Source: Gnetum montanum
Taxonomy: Eukaryota; Streptophyta; Gnetopsida; Gnetales; Gnetaceae
Assembly: GCA_015680685.1 (NCBI GenBank)
Contig: MNCI01004796.1
Location: forward strand, 65,186 to 129,185
DNA length: 64,000 nucleotides
Direction of reading: 5' to 3'
Position numbers and translations under genes: made by a program. Positions 57,700 to 64,000 of this stretch are shown here, in pieces. Position 1 is the first letter of the stretch, and each line of letters begins with the position of its first letter. The notes under the pieces were generated by a model. The model did no database searches and was not told the DNA's origin. It was given only the letters and a program-made list of their open reading frames with translations.

Positions 57700-59158
57700 C
57701 TAATTGATTTTCCACAGCTGATCAGAGTAATCAAAGAATGTATTATCGACAAAGTTGTTTGTAGAGGAAGCAATTATGTCAACAGCAATCGTACCTTCAT
57801 CCATCAAACCCTCTCCCTGGAAATCGCACAGGATTCTTGTAACAGAAGAATCAAGATTTGCACTGCAATCGTCACTCTCCTCTGAAGAGTACTGACTCTG
57901 ATGTTCTTCTTGAGTTTGATGATTATGATGGTGGTGGTGTTGTTGGTCATTGAGCGGATCCCCACCAATCACGGAACCATTTATTCCATCCTTGCAGAAG
58001 CTTCTCTTGTTGCCTTTTCTCAGGTGATTCTTAAAGTAATTTTTGATTTCATTGTCTGTCCTTCCGGGCAAACACTTAGCAATCCGAGACCATCTGTTAA
58101 ACAAATGCAAATAATAATATTCGCTATGTTACACCTATTGAGGATGAATCTACAAAAGATTAAAACTGCTCAGCATAGTTTGGAACTGTAACGTGAAAAA
58201 AGGGTTTAAAAACATAATCCAAAGAAAGCTTACTGTCAAAATCATATGAAGCAACTGCAACAGACAGGAAAATGCCTTAAAAGACACAACTATGAATAAA
58301 TGACATGACCAGGAAACAACAAATCAAGAACTATTGCAATACTTGTTTCCCCAGAGTTTCTGCAACTCGATGATGCGCTGTTCTTCCTCATAAGTGATTT
58401 TGCCGCGTTTAAGATCGGGGCGAAGGTAGTTCACCCATCTCAAGCGGCAGCTCTTGCCATTCCTGTTTAATCCTGCACCCACATTAGATTTGAACAACTT
58501 AAATAGGCTGCCCCTGCACTGCATCCAGGAAACCTAAACCTAACATATGCAATGACCCGTACGCCACCATACTTAGGTAAGTGTCAATTCAGAGTTTCAG
58601 ATACATGGTACAAGTGGCGCAGAATTGCTAAGTTGTCCAGAATCTGATATCTCGGTGTAGTTGCGGGAGGAATAAAATGCGGAAAGCTAGTCTGCAAACT
58701 CACATAGCGGTGGCATACAGCTAGAGAAAGGGGACAGACATGTTTGGCAATAGGCATTGATTTTAATAAGCAGTCGATCTGATCTTGTTCCTTAACTCTG
58801 ATCTTGTTCAAACCAGAATATGAGCACCCCAAAAATTTGCTTTATGGGTGAGGCAATCTAATTCAGAGAAGAGGACACTTACCTACCTATGGTTGGAGGG
58901 AGGCATGAAGCTTGAGATAGATGAGAAAAGAAAGTATGTGTAATATGATCTGACCTGATCAGATCATGCATAGTTTCCATGCATGTACATACCTGAAGCT
59001 TTGGCGATGGAATCCCAGCGGCTTACTCCCAAAGAAGAGATACAAGTAATGAGCAGTTGGTCTTCTTCAGGAGTCCAGGGTCCTTTTCTGTGACAGCTTT
59101 CCAGTGGCAACCGATCCTGACTGTGATTTGGATTTTGATGTTGGAAGATTTTGGCCAT
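57700..59158 (-). CDS. R2R3-MYB transcription factor, three exons
   Basis: Coding exons are 59158-58993, 58472-58343 and 58093-57700 (166 + 130 + 394 = 690 bp, 229 residues, TAG stop). Introns (520 and 249 bp) have GT-AG ends (CAG|GTATGT...GTGCAG|; ACAA|GTATTG...AACAG|) in the usual R2R3-MYB positions, and the 130-bp middle exon is typical of the family. R2 covers residues ~24-75 with Trp28, Trp48 and Trp68. R3 covers ~78-125 with Ile81 and Trp100, but Phe119 where the third Trp is expected (EIKNYF). The bHLH-binding [DE]Lx2[RK]x3L signature is absent. The tail has a His run (151-155), an acidic/Ser-rich stretch (~159-180) and ends [12 protein letters not shown], a possible activation motif. 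[21 protein letters not shown] recalls the MYB48/59/27-type group, but subgroup is unsure. Expected role: nuclear DNA-binding regulator. The reading frame is intact. Confidence 0.9.
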
Positions 59159-59685
59159 GGATCGAGCTGTGTCAAAACCTTAGAGGAGAGGGAGGCAGGA
59201 ACTAACAGTGAACGAGTGAGTCAGTGAATCAGAAAAGCAGTCCCACCTGAAACCTTGAAAGTGCTTCCAAAAATGCAGGCACGGGTACTCGGACAGCAGC
59301 ACCACAAGAAGAAGACTTTGGAAAACGCAGAGAAAACATACATCCATGGTTAGGTTGCTGTTATTTTCTCTTGCGTTGACCTCCGGAATGACCCTGGGTT
59401 TAGGACTCTAGAATGTCCATGAGTAGGTGCGCCCTGTTCTAGAAAAAGGCATGCGTGTCCCTTCACGACTGACCACCTGGTCACCTAAATCCATCAGTTT
59501 TCGCTTATTTTTCTCTCTCCAAGAATAACCTGCACCGCCCACGGATAAGTTATTCCTCCTCCTTGTATTCTTGGATAATAGCTTGCTTGACGGGCCCAAT
59601 GTCTTCATACAAGATGCATACTTGGTACTGGACATTGAACATTGCAAACCTTGTGAATGCACTAATCATTATTATTATTATGAAT
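59159..59685 (-). promoter_or_regulatory. Upstream region of the MYB gene
   Basis: It is less AT-rich than the surrounding repeats and free of recognisable transposon sequence. The minus strand contains a W-box core near 59391 (TTGACC on plus) and an AC-type MYB site at 59349-59355. I see no clear TATA box within 400 bp of the ATG; a TATAAATG lies about 580 bp upstream. The transcription start cannot be fixed from sequence alone. Confidence 0.4.
59349..59355 (-). promoter_or_regulatory. AC-III-type MYB binding element (ACCTAAC)
   Basis: ACCTAAC on the minus strand, about 190 bp before the MYB start codon. AC elements are bound by many plant R2R3-MYBs, so auto- or cross-regulation is conceivable. 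A 7-mer is weak evidence. Confidence 0.3.
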
Positions 59686-59688
59686 TAG

Positions 59689-60081
59689 GTTTTATCTTAG
59701 TGATAAGATTTTTTATTTGAAAGCTCTCATTTATAGATTTGATTTTGGTGGCTAATGTTGAGTTATAAAGTATTAATTAGACTATATATCTTAGTGTACT
59801 TATATTAGAATTATTTTAGGGTTTCAACACCCCCTAAGATCCCATGCAAAGTTTGGTCTTGCCTTGTCAAGGCTTCCTTCATTGTTTAAATGTACAATTA
59901 AACCACAAATAACGATATTAATTGGATTAATTGGATTGAATATAGGGTGATTTGGTTGTAANCCCACAAGACTTTTGTTTTTGAAACTCTAAGTTATAGA
60001 TTTGATTCAACAANAAGTAGTGTTAGCTTAGTTGTAAGACTTTTGTTTTTGAAACTCTAAGTTATAGATTTGATTCAACAA
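59689..60081 (+). repeat. SINE-like (tRNA-derived) units, three copies
   Basis: TTAGCTTAGTTGTAAGAC (about 60023) and TAGATTTGATTC (about 60065) resemble pol III A and B boxes. Copies lie at about 59689-59747 (diverged), 59953-60013 and 60022-60081. The last two share 46 identical bases at 59968-60013 and 60036-60081, with single N calls at 59962 and 60014 between them. No poly(A) tails or flanking duplications could be set. Confidence 0.4.
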
Positions 60082-60319
60082 AATTTCAAGTAAGTTATAT
60101 ATCAAGGTGAAATCTACAATGATTTTTTGAGAAATTTACTCTCCCCTCATATCACTATAACATCTTGAGAAGGCTTTTAAAAAAACAAATAATAATTTCC
60201 CAAAAATGAAGAATACAACTATGGGTGATAGTAATCCCCTAGATTTTTTGTTCATGACAAATGTAAAGAGATAATTTCTTAATCTAGCAAAAATGGCTTT
60301 AAGGATCATCAGTTGTTGT

Positions 60320-60979
60320 TCTTAATTGTACATATATTAGCACTTAACTTGTATGGTTTAGTATAGTTAAGGCACATGATAAATGATGTTGTTTGGCCCT
60401 TGCTAGGCTAGGTAAAAATATATAAATTAATTATTTAATTCTAAGTATAAACAAGAAAAATAAATCTTATTCTAGCCTAAGAATGAACTAAGAGTTATTG
60501 TTGCTGGGATTACCAAGATAAAACATTTTAATGCTTGAAGCTAGATCACAATCATTTCACCATTTAATTATAATGCACTAAAAACATAAATATAATACTA
60601 GGCTACATTAGAAATTAAATGATGAAAGAAAGTAAATTTAATCTAAGTCAAAACATGGTAATGAATGGAAATTAATCTTAGTCTTATTGTCATTCATGAT
60701 TTGCATCTAGATATAATTTGCTTGAATCAAATGTTGTATAACTAACTTAGATTCATCTTGCAAGCACTTGCTAACTATTGCAAAGAATAAAAAAATGAAA
60801 CCTCAAGAGTTTAGTTAAGCTACTAACCCAAAGGTGCTATAAAATAGTAAGTGGCCTATATTTATAGACATTTATTCCATCTACGATTTCACATTTGCGA
60901 AATTGCATCATGGGATTCTCCAAAAATTGCAATTGTAAAATCATAATGATCAAACACAACTTTTATTGTCCATTATAAT
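60320..60979 (-). repeat. Remnant of a family-1-like LTR, reversed
   Basis: Diverged blocks align in order with 8850-9540: TATGGTTTAGT..., the GGGATTACCAAG block near 60510, and the TTAGTCTTATTGTCATTCATG type region near 60680. CTATATTTATAGAC at about 60858 is the TATA position. The left end is truncated, and the right end is cut by element D at 60980. Confidence 0.5.
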
Positions 60980-61807
60980 TGATGAGTGGTGAGGTACCCC
61001 TACACTCAACCATACGAATAAGAGCATTTTATGTGCGATCCGGTCGAACTCCAAGGATTAAGTGCTTACGCGCCTTAATGAAACACTCAAGGTTAATTAA
61101 TCATTGTCTTCCCAAACTTACTTGTATTGTCACGGTTATATGGTTAAGTAAGCTTGAGGCATATGATTTTTATAACTTTTATCTTTTTAATGTATTATGC
61201 TAATAGAGGAAGCTGAAGAGAACTAAATGACTAACTTTCGTTAACTATTCACTAACTAAGTTCTAACTGTTCCTAACACCAGTATCCATTCCCACTTGCT
61301 GCACATATCCTGAACTAGTGTAATGCTACTGGGGTTACCAAACAGTAATCGTTACTAGGTTACCAAGTGCTACACACATGCTTGAAGTGGTCGTACTGAG
61401 TGTGCTTAACTAGGAGAGTTAAGGATTGAGAGAGAGATTAATTAGCTAGGAAAGCATTTAAACATTCAACAATAATTAATTACTATTTAGCTTAATGTGT
61501 ATGCTACAAGGTTTATCGTAAAGTTTGTCTTTATTATCGTACAAAAATGTGTGCTCAGGTACAATTTGCTCGAATAAAGATCCATTCACTTTAGGACTCC
61601 TACTATGGACACATAGGAATTATTCTAACTCTAGAATGGTAAAACTGCAAGAGTTTAGCTTAAGGGTCTAAGTCTAACTCCCAGAACAAGGGAAGCCACC
61701 TCTTATTTATAGAGATTGAGGTAGGACGCAATATCGCGTATGCAATATCGTGGGGCATATGCGATATCATGTACGTGATATCACATACGTAATATCGTGG
61801 CTCATCA
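60980..61807 (-). repeat. 3' LTR of family-1 element D
   Basis: TGATGAGTGG...GGCTCATCA, 828 bp. The reversed TATA box is at 61704-61711, followed by a U3 of GATATCG/CAATATCG repeats (61720-61798). Beyond it the minus strand shows the polypurine tract CATGGGGGTA. The left flank 60975-60979 (ATAAT) would be the target duplication, but the other end of the element is outside the window. Confidence 0.85.
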
Positions 61808-62180
61808 TACCCCCATGACTGAATGAAAACTCATCCTCGAGTTCCTTACAAAATATTGGGATAGTATGGGATTATTGACTTGAATGAAACTAATGGTGAA
61901 TGGGATGACATGTGAACGGATCAATTATTACAATACATGACAATATTAGTGTTCATGCCTACAAGAATAAACACTATACACATTTGACATCCAGCCTTAT
62001 TTGGCAGTTGAGAGAGAAGAGAGAGAAAAGAAGAAGATGTGTTGCTGCCAATGCCAAGATTATGCCTTCCGTTGTCCATCTATAGCCATGCCATCGATCT
62101 TGTTCCTTGCATGACTGTTCCAGCAACAGTCCATCCTAAGTGTTTCTTCCAACTCTAGTCCATTGTTGTATGATTTCCAT
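61808..62180 (-). pseudogene. ORFx remnant of element D
   Basis: It begins at the ATG after the intron-like acceptor (MEIIQQWTRVGRN) and stops after 14 codons. Only about 370 bp separate it from the 3' LTR, against about 3 kb in elements E and F. The plant-transposon-protein core and coiled coils are missing. It may be an internal deletion of ORFx; homology beyond the start cannot be shown by eye. Confidence 0.4.
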
Positions 62181-62240
62181 CTGCACACACAACAAAATCA
62201 CATATTAGTAAGGGTAAATAAATCACAATGTAGTTGATAC
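62181..62240 (-). other. Intron-like segment of element D (60 nt)
   Basis: On the minus strand the donor is GGCAAG|GTATCA at 62240. A CTTACTAAT branch-like sequence and a T/G-rich stretch follow, with acceptor GTGTGTGCAG| at 62181, directly before ATGGAA. The signals are clean, and it is the least decayed of the four copies. Confidence 0.55.
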
Positions 62241-63184
62241 CTTGCCTCGGTGTAAGGTCCATTGGCTAAGTTGTGATATGGCTAATACGGATTCTGGAGA
62301 CATAGCACTGGTGACTACCCAAGGTGTAGGGGTTAGGAGAAAATTAAAAAAATTGGACCAAGACCCCCATGACTAAGAGTGAACCTCCGGTAGTGATAGA
62401 ATGGAAAAATATAAGGAATTAAGAAAGATGGATAAAAAGGAACAACAACAACATTGATAAAATGGATGTCATAGGTGAAAATGAACAAAATAAATGTTGA
62501 TTGCAGTAATGTTTAAGGCAAAGAAGTTAACTAATGCACCAATTAGGAATGCCAGTTTGTCCTCCCAAAAGCAAGCTCATGTCCTTAATGCCTTGACAAT
62601 CCCATGTTCAAAGAGTCCGTAGGCTTTGGAAATGTCATTAGGAAGAAAGAGTTAAAGTCTTAACCACAAGAATTTACCAAAAAGGAAAACAATGTATCAA
62701 TCAAAATATAGGCGACTGATACAACCGACAATGAGGTGGAACATGGAGAAAGATCGATGAGGAGAAGAGAATGGAATGGAGGCCCAAGAACAAGGTGGTG
62801 TATAGCCCCTTATGTGTTTATGGTTAATGTGATTGAGTAGATCTCATTCCAAATCTAGCCTCAAACAATCCACATTTAGNACAAGCACACAAAGAAATGA
62901 AAAAAAATGTTAAAGAAATTTGTAAAACAAAAATGTATAAAATAAAAACTTAAAAAGGAATTGAGGGCCTCAATTGATTAGCATAGGTGGCCATCTACCC
63001 CATGACTGGGTCGTCCCTTCTTAGAGGTATTATGTGAACTAGCCATTCTAGATTTATGGTGAAGTTTGGTTTTCTGCACATTGACAAACAATGTCTTATT
63101 AGAATGCTTGTTTGAATTTTTTAGGAATTTCCAACTTCCCCCAATTGATGTTTTTAGATTAAGGTTTGGAAGTTGGCAATGGAC
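62241..63184 (-). other. Leader, UTR and pol-deletion junction of element D
   Basis: The shared GGGGAGGAC-type motif is at 62554-62580 (minus strand). The post-integrase CATGGGGTAGATGGCC block is at 62985-63005. Between about 63065 and 63140 the minus strand changes from the codons after protease (AAGTTGGAAATTCCTAA) to UTR. There is no open frame of note. Confidence 0.55.
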
Positions 63185-63990
63185 CTACTCAAGTTTATCT
63201 ATGCATTCGATGTGGACACTAGTTATTCCCTTAGTTAGTTCCATGCACGTTGATGAGTTGCTCTCTTGATCAGCTATCAACCACTGGGTGTCTTCTTGTT
63301 GTGTGGTTGCTACATACAGGTACTTTTGTATGTTAATTTTTTGTGCACACTGGTTGCATGTAGGTGATGCTGAACATTCCTGCACGCAGTCACACCATGT
63401 ATCACTGTACGTGATGCAGGGAACCTTCTTCTTCTCGATCTTCCCAAAAAAATTTTCCTTAGATATTTCTAGGGAAAGATCGTAGATTCCTAGGCATGCA
63501 TTTATGGTACTTAACCATGCCCTTCCCATTATTATTGGCAAGTCCCCTTTATCGTTATTTACTTTTATCACTAGGAAATCAGTTGGATACGACCACCCAC
63601 ACATAGTGGTAATGATGTCCTCCACCAATCCCAAGGGAATAGTGATGGACTGGTTAGCCAACTCTAGGTGAATATTGCTCTTCCTTAATAGAGGCAGGTT
63701 CTAGGATTTGTACATCTCTTGAAATATTAAGTTGACTTCAAAACCTGAGTCCAAAAGAGCTTTACATGGTTCATTCCTAGTGACTTGGAGATAGATTAGA
63801 GGGCTTCTAGGATCAAAGAATTTCTTGAGAAGGTGGCCCACCTTGATCCAGTCAGTAATGGCATGTGTTAACATAACCGTATGTGTTGAGCTTGATTTTT
63901 GGTTTGAAGGGAGTTCTGAAGCCTTATTTGATGGAGAGAAATTTAGAGGTTCAACCACTTGTGGTTGTGAGGGCTTGGTTGGACTGTTGG
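63185..63990 (-). pseudogene. Protease region of element D, nearly open
   Basis: The minus strand reads SSTHTVMLTHAITDWIKVG, SPLIYLQVTRNEPCKALLDS (then GFEVNLI) and, after one stop at about 63702, SITIPLGLVEDIITTMCGW and LPIIMGRAWLSTI, then a Cys-containing tail to 63185. The retropepsin D-S-G triad is preserved, unlike E (D-L-G) and F (N-S-S). A single stop in about 260 codons makes this the youngest or best-preserved family-1 coding region here. It would mature gag-pol; RT no longer follows. Confidence 0.75.
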
Positions 63991-64000
63991 TTCTGAAGAA

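Larger units (their letters stand above)
61808..64000 (-). mobile_element. Element D: family-1 element with pol deleted (partial)
   Basis: Minus-strand order from the window end: protease region, deletion junction, UTR (about 63060-62850), leader, intron-like segment, short ORFx remnant, polypurine tract, 3' LTR. RT, RNase H and integrase are absent: the sequence passes from codons matching 14790-14840 of element F to UTR matching about 17730. The rest of the element (gag, 5' LTR) lies beyond 64000. Confidence 0.75.

Noticed and set aside
58584-58832. 82-residue minus-strand ORF inside the MYB locus
   Set aside because: It falls entirely in intron 1 between well-supported splice sites.

Overview
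This is nuclear DNA of a seed plant with a large, repeat-rich genome. A gymnosperm is my best guess. That rests on the amount and age of nested LTR-retrotransposon debris and a plant R2R3-MYB gene with the standard 130-bp middle exon; it is an inference, not a species call. I support one intact host gene in 64 kb: a three-exon R2R3-MYB transcription factor on the minus strand (57700-59158). Almost everything else is Ty3/gypsy retrotransposon sequence with many stop codons, plus one LINE fragment, small SINE-like repeats and a 656-base assembly gap (3671-4326).

Two LTR families dominate. Family 1 has TGATGA...TCATCA ends, a PBS resembling decayed tRNA-Asp, and gag and pol with a KWVE integrase motif of the Athila/Tat kind. 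After pol it carries a module of its own: a conserved leader, a candidate intron of about 60 nt, and an ORF (here 'ORFx') that looks like the 'putative plant transposon protein' group followed by long coiled coils. Family 2 has TGAAAC...CTACA ends and a Tat/Ogre-like gag-protease. It lacks any recognisable RT or integrase, and has tandem repeats in its leader and 3' UTR and CTACGCTA palindromes in its U3.

Layout. 1-9549: minus-strand family-1 sequence arranged LTR-internal-LTR-internal-LTR, without pol. 10400-11420: decayed LINE RT. 11524-23788: plus-strand family-1 element F (TSD AAAGT) with gag, pol, ORFx and a 5' LTR reduced to a stub. 25837-56578: plus-strand family-1 element E (TSD CCTAG), swollen to 30.7 kb by insertions. 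These are an outer family-2 element at 27163-44666 (TSD GGAAG), itself hit by an inner family-2 element at 32224-40771 (TSD CTAGT) and a family-1 solo LTR at 41078-41994 (TSD CTTAG); and a family-1 solo LTR at 48934-51553 (TSD CAAAT) that contains a family-2 solo LTR at 49544-51284 (TSD ATTGT). All seven target-site duplications are exact 5-bp matches, so the order of insertion can be read directly. 56584-60100: gene island with the MYB gene. 60320-64000: an LTR remnant, then minus-strand family-1 element D, with pol deleted but a protease region almost open.

The most interesting signal is the family-1 post-pol module. Four copies (C, D, E, F) carry a 59-62 nt intron-like segment (AG|GTA..., a CTAAY-type branch site, YAG|) ending exactly at an ATGG that opens ORFx. 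This suggests a retrotransposon with a third gene that is processed by splicing.
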